Notes under the pieces: generated by a model
Databases searched by the model: none
Told to the model about the DNA's origin: nothing
What the model saw: the letters and a program-made list of their open reading frames with translations, nothing else
Made by a program: the position numbers and the translations under genes
Shown: one piece after another, positions 32,565-43,390 of the stretch
Numbering within the stretch: position 1 is the stretch's first letter
How the letters are laid out: each line of letters opens with the position of its first letter
From: Trichobilharzia regenti
Taxonomy: Eukaryota > Platyhelminthes > Trematoda > Strigeidida > Schistosomatidae
DNA: 64,000 bases
Reading direction: 5' to 3'
Assembly (NCBI GenBank): GCA_944472135.2
Contig: OX235262.1
Location: 62,158,440 to 62,222,439, forward strand

Positions 32565-32810
32565 TAGATGGTGGCTAGCAGTGGAATCCAGGATGTGCAT
32601 TTCGTCCTATTTGGGACTCGTCAGCTACTGGATATGCCTGCCTTCCGCAGTGAGTGGTGGTGTTCCCACCGAGACTCGAACCCAGTGTCCATAGTTTCCA
32701 ACGCCAAAGCGTTATCCACTAGACCGCCTGGGCCACGAGAGAGGACCTGAGATCTAGCAATTCGGTTCAATCAATCGACGGGGAAATCTAAAATTCAATT
32801 AAATAATTAG
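32565..32810 (-). mobile_element. SINE-B (Sm-alpha-like) with hammerhead
   Basis: Minus-strand order: a leader shared with 15225-15262 (TTGAATTTTAGATTTCCCCG); a tRNA-like head with GGTCTAGTGGATAACGC and B box GGGTTCGAGTC; a CACCACTCACTGCGGAAGG linker; then a hammerhead (32635-32583) and TTCCACTGCTAGCCACC. This is the fullest copy of the family in the window. The order of tRNA-like promoter followed by hammerhead is the plan of the schistosome Sm-alpha SINE. Confidence 0.8.
32583..32635 (-). ncRNA. Hammerhead ribozyme with intact core (SINE-B)
   Basis: Core CTGACGA, stem II GTCC/GGAC with a CAAATA-type loop, GAAA, stem III ATGC against ACAT (one C-A mismatch), cleavage triplet ATC, then CTGGATTCC. 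The core bases are all present; stem I next to the core is weak (GTAG against CTGG). The predicted cut is between 32592 and 32591. Activity is plausible but less certain than for the family D copy. Confidence 0.75.
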
Positions 32811-33464
32811 ACAGTCCTTATAAAATGTTCTTCTGCAAAAACAGTTTCCAGCATGATCATAACTTTCAGAGTATCATTCAGCGTAGTGTTGCTGGGTCTA
32901 AAATACATTACAATTCTTTCTTCATTTCATCCAACAGTTGCAGACTGATGGGATAAAACTATTTATATGGGCTCGTCAACACATAAACGTCCTAATGACG
33001 TAGTTGAGGGACACAAATTTTATGAAATGTAGTGAATCTGACGAATTACACAAAATGAACCGATACTGCAATATAGTGTGACTTCTGTACGATTAAAATA
33101 TTTATCTGTTTTAAGTACGGTTTTCTGTATGAAGTTTGAGTAAAAATATCTCGCCAGAATTCAGAGGCACTTAACTTAATTCCACAGATAATTAATCTAG
33201 TACTTGTAATAAATTCCCTTCAAAGCTCTAAAGAGAGGTAGAGATTATTTCCATAGTTGCTTTGATAATTCACATGAGAAACCTCCGCAAAAATACTTTC
33301 CAGTCTGTTTGCCTGCCTGTAGATTAAGGTGATAGAAACTCTATTTATTACTGAGCAATTAAGAAATTACTAATGTCTTAAAATCACCGTTGATTTCAAG
33401 TTGAGATTAATTTCACTGATCCTACTGTCCTCAGGAATCATTTAAATCTTCTTATTGGGCTGCC

Positions 33465-34005
33465 CACAATTTTTCATTTCTCCCTTGCACTATCTCCATG
33501 TCACCGACGAAATTAACTGCATTTCGTCGTTTCCCATTCGAGTTCCTATAGAAGGCCTCTGTGATGATGTCACTCAATGGTCTCCTTAGCGTATATCCAA
33601 TCCATCTTCATTTCCTTCTGCATATCTGACAGGCAGTAGGACTTTCCTTGTCACAGTTTCTTGTTGCCTATCCTTTACAGCCAGCTGTCTGATTTTTAGT
33701 ATCAGGCGAAGGTATATGCTGATGAAAGTCTACAGAAGCCTGGTGAAAATGCACTGAGTGACGCACATGTTAGATCTGTGGACCGTATGGAATCGCTGAC
33801 TTGACATAAATGTTGAAAATTCGGATCTTATTCCTTATCCTGAATGCAGCAAATTTCTACACTGACTTCAATGTAGTGGATGTCTGTCTCCTTTTCTTAT
33901 CCTGCCTTTGGCATCCTCATCTCTGCGGCCTATAGTTGGCAAGATGCTGCCCAGGTAAGTGAAAGAGGTGACTTCCTTCAAATTACTGCTACTGATGGGA
34001 ATTAG
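33465..34005 (-). pseudogene. RTE-type LINE fragment
   Basis: On the minus strand, KEVTSFTYLGSILPTIGRRD (about 33985-33925) is followed by broken frames with KIRIFN-like and RWIGHTLRRPL-like stretches and a WRR-type end. It is homologous to the C-terminal half of RTE reverse transcriptase, with many stops. No 3' AAT tail is visible. Confidence 0.65.
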
Positions 34006-34504
34006 TGCTTGTTTTTTTGTCGGTTTGGTATTTTCATCAACTCTCTTCTAAATAACCTTTAACTCTTTAGAATATTTATTACATCACACGTATTTTTGTT
34101 GAGCAACTGTCGGAAAACTTTGAACAATAATGACATTAGCTTGTTGTTGACAGTAAGTAGAATATCATATACTGGAATGAAAACTGCTTGTTCTTTTACA
34201 CTGCAATTGAGCTTCTTAACTTTTATCAACGTCATGTACTTAATCTTAGTGATTTCTGGCGAGTAGCTAACGATACGTATTTTTGCCACTGGACTAATTC
34301 CATTTATAAAGTTTACAATGATTTTACAAAGCTACAAGTTCTGACATCATAGTGTATGTTCCATGGACAGAAGTTTCCTATCGAATGAAAGCCCTGGATC
34401 TGGGTTGGAGTTAGTATTTCCCTGGTGGTTTCCTGCAGTGGGGGAAATCTATATTTATGGCTTTTAGTCCACTGCTTTCAATTATAATAGGCCTTAAAAT
34501 TATG

Positions 34505-35420
34505 AAGGAGTGTGCGCGTGTGTGTAGATGACACTTCCACAGTAGTAAAAACACAAAATATCTCTAGCTTCTTCACACATATAAACTCACTAGTAAAGGG
34601 AATGAAATTCACATTTGAATCAGAAAATGAACAAGGAGAATTAGCTATGATGTTAGATTGTAAAATAAAACGAAAGAAGAAGGTAGACTACACACTAGCG
34701 TTTATAAAATGCCAGCGCATGCTGATAGATACTTAAACTTTAATTAATCTCATCCATTATCTGTAAAGGCAGTATTAGTTAAATGTTCAACAAACAGAGC
34801 AACAGCACTAAGTAGTACAACAAAACCCTAAACGATGAAATGAAACAGATAGAAGAAGCGTTGGTGTTAAATAACTATCCTATAAGATTCATTAGGAATA
34901 TCAAAATGGTCAAAAGTATAATAAAAATAATGATGAAACTAATAATGATAACATAAATAAGAAAAAAATATAAGGCATCTACAGTAGTATTACCATATAA
35001 GGAGGGGACATCTGAGACTCTCCCTACGTAGGATTCTGATAAAGCAGGAATTACGGTGGCATTTAAACCGATAAACTCACTTTGTAGGCTAAAGGAGCCG
35101 GTGGACTAATTAAACAAAATAATATAATTTACAAAATACTTTGAAATGACTGTGAAGTCAAACTAGTAGATCAGGAGTAGTGAGATTATCAGAACATAAG
35201 AATTTAGGTAAAGTTAGAATGATTGACTCCACCCGCGAAGATAATTAATTTAGAAAAAAAACAGCCATCACACTGAATGCATTCACACACAACTACACAA
35301 TAGGGTGGGTGGGGCAGAGTCAAAAGTCTAAAAAGTAATATTGGTAGGTGAGACAGAGATTGATTACTGAATCCTTGTTCATCGAATCTACACCGAACAC
35401 ATGCAATAGGAATGACTTAT
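34505..35420 (+). pseudogene. Penelope-like element, RT motif C to endonuclease
   Basis: It begins at RT motif C (VDDTSTVVK, 34522). The next frame segment has INSLVKGMKFTFESENEQGE and LDCKIKRKKK, open to 34736. Broken frames follow with HPLSVK, LVKCSTNRAT, LNNYPIRFIRNIK (to 34920), then TVVLPYKEGTSETL (near 34983-35025). The endonuclease side retains only scraps (SEHKNLGK near 35195; HNYTIGW near 35290). It differs in sequence from the 21-24 kb PLE, so at least two PLE families are present. Confidence 0.7.
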
Positions 35421-35509
35421 CAAGCCATGAAAAATAATGGAATTATGTAAACGAAGTTAGAAAGTTGTGTCAGTACCTTGATATGATTATAACAATAATT
35501 TGTGCTCAA

Positions 35510-35640
35510 AACGTGGTTTCCTGTAACTATTTCTGCATAACACTGTGTGATGTATCAGAATAAAATCTTATCCTGAATGAAGTTATACTCTACCACAGTG
35601 TTTAAGTTTTACCCTTATATCGATGTACTTCCGAACTGGT
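35510..35640 (-). repeat. Interspersed repeat, copy 2 (inverted copy at 31455-31570)
   Basis: The minus strand contains TCGATATAAGGGTAAAACTT, CACTGTGGTAGAGTATAACT and GGATAAGATTTTATT. Confidence 0.6.
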
Positions 35641-36267
35641 TATGTAAGTACCTAAGTGTATATTTGTTTACTTTTTATTAAAAGTACATGATTGTTTATG
35701 TTGACCTCTATCTCTATGGCCTTAGTCAACAGACAAAATAACTGACCTATTTTAGTAGCCTATTTTGTCTAGTTACGTGAAAGTTATCGGAAGTTATTCT
35801 CTCTACATTTCATAGGAGATTAGCTTATTTTGAAAATCCACTGCATTCAGTTGCATTTAGTTTTTTCTTGAATACTGTTCTACCTTTCATGTTTGAGATA
35901 CTGTTTAATTACTATAAGCCTTTTTGGCTAATAAACAGTTCATAGATGAATGACTTCAACGTTTTATAAAAAGACATTAAATCTGCAAGTTAATTTCTAA
36001 AAATAGTCATTTGTAAACATTTCAGGAGCCTGATGATGAAAACTTCCACTTTCAGATATTAAAACTCAGAGAAAATCGAATTATTTACAGGCATTATTTT
36101 TGAACTCAAAGAAAATGTCAGCATAAGTACGACATATTCTGAAACGATAAACTTTACACTGATATTTAAGATTTTCTGCAGGAAATAAAATAAGCAGTCT
36201 TTCAGATATTTAAGCATAATTAGTAAAAGTTCAGGTTGATTATGTATTCAGTTCGTCTGTTGATATT

Positions 36268-36605
36268 CGATAGTTGAAGGTAATAATCGGCAGGAAGCCT
36301 TAAACCTAGGTTTCGTACTAGTTGGCACTCATCAGTCAGCAAGGTGTATCTGCAACCTTGAAGAAACTCATATCTCTTCTGAGAATTATACCCACGTTAC
36401 CCAGTGCCGCCTGCAGTCATAGACGGTACCACCAAGTTATTTGGACTTGCAATTGACCTCCTGTAGGACTGTATTGGATACGTTGATTGAACACTAGTAA
36501 CTAGTGTGATGTGTCTAGTCCTGTCTTTGGTGCTGACTGAATTCTATCAGTCAGGTTTGCAGTGTGGCTACAATTCTAGGTAGCTCGCCGTCAGTTCCTC
36601 TGTGC
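36268..36605 (-). mobile_element. Hammerhead-bearing SINE, family D
   Basis: Same order as 32076-32345: tail module (GACTGATAGAATTCAGTC, ACTAGTTACTAGTGTTC; 36600-36470), then a tRNA-like head decayed at the B box (GGGTATAATTC), then a hammerhead variant at 36346-36296. The tail module is longer here, giving more of the unit. Confidence 0.75.
36296..36346 (-). ncRNA. Hammerhead variant with 4-nt duplication in the core entry
   Basis: On the minus strand CTTG is followed by CTGA and then CTGATGA: the first four core bases are duplicated. Stem II GTGC/GTAC, GAAA and stem III ACCT/AGGT are present. The cleavage-site C is changed (GTTT). Probably inactive or impaired. Confidence 0.65.
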
Positions 36606-38139
36606 AATTTTGCAGAAATTATTACATGGAAGAAATGTCAAAACAGGGACAGAGTATATATTATTGCTTTGCTCCTAAGAGCAAATCATTTTTAAGATGG
36701 TGGAAATGTCTGTCTAAAGACGTTAAGTAAACCAGTGAAAACTAACTTCGCTGTAATAATTGGTTTTAATTTGAAAAATTTATCTTTTATTTCCATAGTC
36801 TTTGTTATCCGTGATTTCACCAGGCGTTTATAACCACTCACAGAGTTATTACAGATAACACTAGAAAACTGTTCGAAAGCAGTATTTATCGCCATGGAAA
36901 TGAGTTCCTAGGACAGTACTGTTGAACATCAAGGTTGTATAACTTGAAGAATGGTTGACAGTTTCATTATTAAGGAGACTTCAGCTTGAAAATGTCTTAC
37001 AGCTCTACAGATGAAAGCATACTCCTGAAAGAAAAGATTAGATGAACAGTAATTTTACTCTAGAACATAAGTAAATGGCTTGAATTTTAACACAGAACAC
37101 ACTCAATTGTACTTTTTTGTATCACGCACACTTTTCTTGATTGATTATTCTAGACTTGTCTTTATTACGTAATAGTCTGTTGAAAATAAAAAGAAATCAG
37201 GCACGCATTTGTTCTATAAATAAACAGTTATCGAACAAAACTGATTATCAAATGAAGAGATTAAAAAATTACAGCTACACGTAATTTATTACCAGTTAAA
37301 TAGACAAAAATGGAATGGGTTGTACACATGTTGAATAATCGTGTTGCATAGAGCAAATATCAATGAATGTTTTTACAAAGTGGCTATTTGTCATCCCTTT
37401 TCCCTTGACAAATAATGTATGCACATGTGGTACGCAGTATTTAGTCTTTATGAAATAGAAATAGGCTTACAGAAAGGTCGACCAAGAATTCATTACATGA
37501 ATCTCTTGAGAGCTTTTTTTATTTTCTATACGATACAAAGAATTCTGCTGATTGTACTCTACACAGCAGTCCAGTAAAGAAACTTCATGTTTCAAAGGAA
37601 CAGTATTATTGTATCTAGTCGGAAAGAATGGATAACGCTATATTGAGCGAAAATGTGTCACCAATAAATTTCCATGGGTGTAAATGGATGTTTGTCTGCA
37701 AATTTTGAAGTTGAACATGGAATTACAATGAGACGTTTCTAGAGTGTTAAGTGATTACTCATTTTTCTTCCTGAAAAGTGATTCTTTTACTCATTATTCT
37801 TAACCACAAATAAAATATCACTGTCATATTTGTTATTTCAAAATCTAATGCTCACAATCAAATGAATCACGCCGGAGGTTGAATAATCGTCAGCTTTGAA
37901 ATACTTACCATTATCCAGTAAAGTCCTATTCACTTTACATTTCAGTGCAGTTTGTATTCAGTTATATTAAGACATCCTAGAAGACAGAGCGTCAGCTAGG
38001 TCTTGTATCTGATGCTTTAGGAAGTAACACAGGTCCTTTGAAAGTCAGTGCCAGAAGTACTGAAACTGAGCTTTTGTGTATTAGAATATGATATTCCAAT
38101 CTACTAGGTAAGAAAATTGTAAAGTAATATATTGTTAAT
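36606..38139. other. No recognisable gene
   Basis: AT-rich sequence with no supportable ORF or matched repeat. Confidence 0.4.
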
Positions 38140-38700
38140 TGCATACTACCACATGGAAAGACACGGATAAGGATGTCAAAACCAGGTTTGAAAGAGCAAG
38201 GCAGACCTTCATCACTCTGAAATCAGTTTGAAAATCTGCTGTACCCAGCAGGAACCACAAGATTCGGATTTTCAACACAAATGTAAAGTCAGTCAGTTCT
38301 TATATATGGATAAGAAACTTGCCACGTCATGAAAAGCGCTTTCAACAGGCTACAGACCTTTATCAACAGCTGAATTTGCTTCATACTAAAGATCACTTGA
38401 CCAGAAAGAATCAATAACAAGGAACTCTGGGAAAGAACTAATCAACAACCCGAAACTGTAGCAGAAAATAGAGATGGATCAGACAAACACTTAGAAGACG
38501 AGTTAGTAACATCTTGCGCCAGGTCCTTGAGTGTATTCCGAGTGTGAAACGACAAATTGGGCGTCCAAGGATGACATGGAGGAGATAATTGATTATGGGC
38601 CATCGTGAGTTCAGATGAAGAGGAAAGTAGAAAATAGAACAAAGTGATGTGTTGTTCAAGCCTATGTTCCACTCAGAACCTAAGGGAATAATAATAAGAA
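38140..38700 (+). pseudogene. RTE-type LINE, 3' end
   Basis: Broken frames match the C-terminal region (KDVKTRFERARQTFITLKS near 38175; NSRIFNTNVKSVS near 38260; QTLRRRVSNILRQVLECIPSV near 38480-38545). It ends with GCCTATGTTCCACTCAGAAC and AATAATAAGAAG, the RTE 3' end. It is strongly decayed. Confidence 0.7.
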
Positions 38701-39253
38701 GAAGAATCACGTTTCTTGGGAAAGTTTCGAAACCTGTCTAGAAAGTAAGTTCTCTTCTCTATTTTTTCGTTAAACATGACTTTAATTGATGAATGGTACG
38801 GAATTTTTTGGAAGATAACTGAAATTCTATTCTAAGCTACCATAGGTACTAAAAAAAGTAGAGCTCTTCATCTTTTCCCATGATAATTTGGACTTGTAAT
38901 TGTGTTTTTAATTTTACTATTGAATTAATAAACGGTCAATTGTCGAGTTGTTTAGGCTTTTACCAACTGAAAGCACTAAAAAAACATGAGGCGCTATGAA
39001 TTTATACTATCGTAGTTTGTGATGTTTTGACTATGCGAACTGACGACCAAACGGCCACATGAATTAAAGATAGAATCTATCGTGAAAACCCCAAAATCAT
39101 TCACCAACTGGAAATATAAAAATTGGATATTGCTGTTTAATTTTCTTCACTCATACTTTATATCGTTATATCAATACTTTGTGTGACTACTTAACCTAGA
39201 AATTATCCTTCCTTCCTCTGTTTCATCCCTCTACGATACAATATCTTACGCAT

Positions 39254-39490
39254 ATTGCGTCGGTGGCACAGCGGTTAGCATGCTCTCCGACCATGCACAT
39301 GGTCCGGGGCTCGATCCGCGGCCGACTCACTCTTTTACCTCGCTAAGCCAGTAATGAGACTGGTAAAGGGGGAGGGTTGGACATGAGGCTAGCAACCCCA
39401 TCCTCTAAAAATAAACACTGCTATAGAAACTTCAAGCCTGTAGCTTGAAGCCCTATGTTCCACTGAGAACGCGAAGGAATAAAAAACGGA
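39254..39490 (+). mobile_element. tRNA-derived SINE, family E (RTE-like tail)
   Basis: Head GTCGGTGGCACAGCGGTTAG (A box) and GGGGCTCGATCC (B box). The body has CTCACTCTTTTACCTCGCTA and GGACATGAGGCTAGCAACCC. The tail TTGAAGCCCTATGTTCCACT then GAACGCGAAGGAATAAAA resembles the 3' end of the RTE fragments at 28138 and 38662. The shared tail suggests mobilisation by RTE reverse transcriptase. Confidence 0.85.
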
Positions 39491-39546
39491 TGAATGTGAG
39501 CTACCTTCATTGCGATATCAGATTGTGAAACACTGCCGAGTATTTG

Positions 39547-39780
39547 TTTTTTATTCCTTTAGGTCCCGAAAGAAACATACGGCTTCAGGCTAGAGGCTTG
39601 AAGTTTCGGTAGCAGTGGTGATTATTTTTACAAGATGGGGTTGCTAGCTTCATGTCCAACCTTCCCTCTTTACCAGTCTTACTACTGACTTAGCGAGATT
39701 TGGGAGTGCGTCGGTCGGGGATCGAACTTCGAACCACATGTGTGGTTGGCAAGCATTCTACCACTGCGCCATTGGTGCAC
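39547..39780 (-). mobile_element. tRNA-derived SINE, family E
   Basis: A diverged minus-strand copy of the 39254-39490 element. From right to left it has the head (B box remnant GTTCGATCC), GGACATGAAGCTAGCAACCC and the RTE-like tail. It lies only about 60 bp from the plus copy, giving an inverted pair that could form a long hairpin in RNA. Confidence 0.8.
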
Positions 39781-40369
39781 ACTGAGTATATGCTTCCGGT
39801 CAAATGTGTAGTTTCATTTTTTACAGATGACAGCTCGAAAATTTAATTTTGAAATGAACAGTAATACATTCCTGATAGAAAAAGGATAAAAATAACTGAA
39901 GTGTATTAAAAACACTCACTCTCTGTTAATACACTTATTGTGCAAGCACTAAGACTAAGTTTTGTGTTAAAGCGAGCCAAGAATTAAATTCAGTCGACCT
40001 AAATCTGTTTAGTTAATTAAAAGATAAGAAAATGCTTTATATTTCAGTACTAAAATTAATTTTAATTCAGTGATATCTGAGGGGAAACCGACGAAGTAAA
40101 CAAAAAACGCACTAACATCATATTATAATGTTGAAATCCTCTTATTTTTGCTTTATTCAAATTTATTTAAGGGATGAATAAGGTAAAAGTGAAGAAAAGT
40201 ATTGCACCGTTTATCAATCTGTCAGAATTTAAGAAAGTCTCCTAGATGTGGCTTCATCACACTTGATTGTATTTACCTAATTTTCCAAGTTTTTTAGCAC
40301 CTTTTCTACCTGTTTCGTTTCCTTATTTTATTTTCATTTTCGATGTGCTTCATAAATCTAATTCGTAAT

Positions 40370-40790
40370 TCGCAAATTTATCTGCGATTTACACAGTTTG
40401 AGGTGAAACCCCACCACCACAGTTTCCTTTAGAAAGCGAAATTATTCAGACTGCAACATGGAATCTGATTCGGTAAAATAAATGGTGATCAAGAAAGCAG
40501 GTATAAATTGATTGCTTTATGTTACTACTGATTGACACAAATAAGTAGTTGTATTTCGCCCACATTAAATAGTAGCTTCTGCTAGCCAGTCAACTAGAAA
40601 TCGGTGGTTTGAACTGCTTCAGCTCCCTGAACTGACTCAAACATGGTTGACCAGTGAAATGATTTTCCGAGAATGAGCAAACGGCTGTCCAGTGTTGGAA
40701 CCACTTCTTTTTGGCTAGCAAACACTACTGGTTGATGTAAACGATATGCAGATACTCGTCTCAGTCAATCAGTAGTATGCATCTTCTGAC
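40370..40790 (+). repeat. Unclassified ~400-bp interspersed repeat, copy 1
   Basis: Parallel to 60380-60790 on the same strand. Shared stretches include AAATTATTCAGA, TGGT[GA]AT[CT]AAGAAA, ATTGACT or ATTGACA near a CAGTTG-like word, and CTGGTTGATGT..., ending in a CATG...TAC word. Identity is low, so these are old copies. Confidence 0.5.
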
Positions 40791-41689
40791 ATGGTACTCC
40801 AAATTATGGATCAGTTGGTTAAGCACTTAAATAAGCTTGCTTTCACAGATAACGAATGACATAATTCAAAACCTAAATATGTACCAGAGTGAGTGCCGAA
40901 TTCTCACTTTTCTTCTCGCTTTATTTTATCATCTGAGATTGCCAATTCTTCAACTTGATCCCCTCTAATATTGCGTTTACATGTTAAAAGAACCAGAAAT
41001 ATGTTCTGTATCATCCAGATATCTCCACCATACCTGTGGGGTAAGATTTAACGTTTTTAAGAGACTCATTTACATCTCTATTCATGAAGATATCTGCTAG
41101 AATTGTGGATGTTGGTGACCCCTTTTCGACCTCATGCGTTCGCTGATATATTTTTTGCCGGCGACTGAATTAATGGAGCATTTCTTCATCCTGTGTGAGT
41201 TCTACATCAGCAGTTAGTTTTCTTTTAATATCTAGAGCAATACTAATTAGGATATTAGTATAAAGAGTAGTTATTGGGGAAATCAACCCCATTTTCATGA
41301 TAATCTATCTTAATTGAGAACTAAATCTTGTTAACAAAGAATAATCAAAGTTCGGTTTGTTTTTGTAAATTATATTTCGTAGGAAAATGAAGTTAGAAGA
41401 GATATCAAAATTAATCGAACAACGACATAAAGAAGAGATATTCAGCTAAAATCGTTCCATTTTCATGCATCTCAGAGAAATACTGTCAAAAGATTTTGAA
41501 GCAACTTAAATGTGCGCGTCAAAATGAAACCTCAAGAAGTGAAGTCAACTGTAGAGTAATGTGTCATTTTAATGCTGGTAGTACGTTATTAGATATTTAC
41601 CGATTATAACGGAGATTTATAAACTCTTTTCTTACAGTCGTCTCTTCACACAACTACCGAGCTAAATATAGCATGATTGAATACTTAGA

Positions 41690-41800
41690 TTTGTAGCTCA
41701 GGTGGATGATTTTGATGTCGTTGAGTGTGCAGTTGTGTTGTATAAGCTGGATGGCTTATTTCTGAAGCTTTCATTGCCCTATTGTGGCAATCACAGACCA
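41690..41800 (-). repeat. Inverted pseudo-LTR of PLE
   Basis: The minus strand reads TAGGGCAATGAAAGCTTCAG, AAATAAGCCATCCAGCTTAT and ACAACTGCAC. It is the inverted counterpart of the plus-strand tail at 42585-42665 and bounds the PLE fragment on its 5' side. Confidence 0.75.
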
Positions 41801-41874
41801 AATAGCCAATTACAACAGTAGCAACCCAATAACAGACAAAAAGGGTTGTATACAAACACTGTTCAAGAGATCCA

Positions 41875-42598
41875 GGACTCATTGCAGCACTCCCACCTTA
41901 AGGAAAATTGAAAAAAATCTCATGGATGTCTTCCAAAAGAATGGATATCTTTGGAACTTCATGGAAAGATATCAACCCCCAAAGCCAACCTACCAAATCG
42001 AGGGCCCCCAAGGAGGGCACGAAGAAAATCGCCTTACCATATATAAAAGACGTCGCAGAAATCACTGCAAGACTCTTCAAACCTTTAGGAATTTTTGTTG
42101 CACACACAAAATCACTTCACTCAGCTCTGTGTTAACCAAAAGACTCAACAGCGAAAGAAGATAAAGCCAACATCATCGATAAAATAAGTTGCAGCCACTG
42201 CGAAAAACACTGCATTGGCCAAAGTGAAGGTCCTCTTTGTCTTGGTATCCATGAATACAAACTAGCTGTCAAAAGACAACGTTCAAATATTAGACAGATG
42301 AAATACCAAGAATGCTACAGAATTTTTAGAAGCCTGGTATTCCAGTGAATCGTCAATCAATAGGCGCATAGACATGGACAGAGTTTACCAATCGATAAGA
42401 GGGAAATGTAACACACAAAGGTTCAAAGTTCAGGTCAAAGAAACAATCAGTATTAAAACAAGTAGCCTAGAGAGTGTGGAAACACGCCAAAACAACCAAA
42501 CACGTTCAAAGTCATCAGCAGAGATGAATAATATACTCGTGTATAAATCTAAAAGCTCACTTCAAATTGAAGTATTCTCTGAAGATGTTGCCTAGTAG
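41875..42598 (+). pseudogene. Penelope-like element, RT C-terminus and endonuclease
   Basis: An open piece of 75 codons contains KKIALPYIKDVAEITARLF and KPLGIFVAHT (42020-42110), the region just before the PLE endonuclease. After a stop the endonuclease follows: SCSHCEKHCIGQSE (CxxC and a GIY-YIG-like IGQ, 42190-42230), then IHEYKLAVKRQRS, and in another frame EFLEAWYSSESSINRRIDMD (42317-42380). The last 73-codon frame, ending at 42597, covers the basic C-terminal tail. The upstream RT is missing. Two frameshifts make it non-functional. The family is the same broad type as 34505-35420. Confidence 0.8.
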
Positions 42599-42665
42599 GG
42601 CGATGAAAGCTTTTCAAATAAACCATCCAGCTCACAGAATACAACTACATCAAAATAAAACAATT
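42560..42665 (+). repeat. PLE 3' pseudo-LTR with hammerhead-like motif
   Basis: CTGAAGA (42580-42586) is followed by GTTGCC/GGCGAT, which can pair around TAGTAG, then GAAAGCTTTTC and AAATAAACCATCCAGCTCAC. The order core, hairpin, GAAA, short stem III and triplet is that of a type I hammerhead. One extra base lies between the core and stem II. The inverted counterpart is at 41690-41800. Confidence 0.55.
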
Positions 42666-42964
42666 AGTCCCTTTGATAGATTTGAATAAGGCATTAAGAA
42701 GACAAATTTCGCGAGATGATATCATTTCGTAGTTTCTTTACAACCGCTTTACAACTAACATGGTTAACAATGATAAAATAAAGTTCATGAAAATTACTCA
42801 GTTAAATAAAAACAAAAGTACATACTAATGACCAATCATATTTAGATAGGTCATGTAGTTCAGGGTAGGCGAAGATTGAAGTCTATTGATTTTTGTATAC
42901 CCAGTTTAGGCTGTATGTGATTAATCCAAAGTGCTTCCATCACCTTCAGTAACCTTGAATTAGA

Positions 42965-43390
42965 GTTATGTTAAATAATTGTGAAGCATTCATTAATATT
43001 GATTTTGTGACCAGACATTAATAAGTGTTTGGAAATGGATGATGCTGGATTTCTATTCACATTAATCGCGTTAGGATTTTCGATATGATTTAGTAGCCAT
43101 TTTGGAACATGTTCTTTTCGACGACATTGGAACATTCTGTTAGTTCTACCTATATAGGTGTCACCGCAGCTGCAGGTGAACTTGTAGATATAGTTTGAAG
43201 TAGAGTGCACAGAATTTCGTCCTTTAATCGTAGGAACAGAGATCGAAAATGTTCGGCAAGTGAGAAAAAGAGATGCGGCGTAGAATGTGCGTTTGATGGC
43301 TGATTGAAGTCTTTGAGTTGTCAACTGCATAATCTGGTCGCCCTTGAATGGTAGATTAATAAAGATAGCTTTCTTTGGTATGCCTTATTC
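42965..43390 (-). pseudogene. Penelope-like endonuclease domain (GIY-YIG)
   Basis: The minus-strand frame has IFINLPFKGDQIMQLTTQRL, then YIYKFTCSCGDTYIGRTNRM with CxC and the YIGRT core of GIY-YIG nucleases, and RKEHVPKWLLNHIEN. It then has ISKHLLMSGHKINI. The RT domain and the far C-terminus are absent. The 119-codon frame is open, and the stretch before it needs a frameshift. It follows directly, on the same strand, the CR1-like RT at 43321-44475, so two unrelated retroelement pieces abut. Confidence 0.8.
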
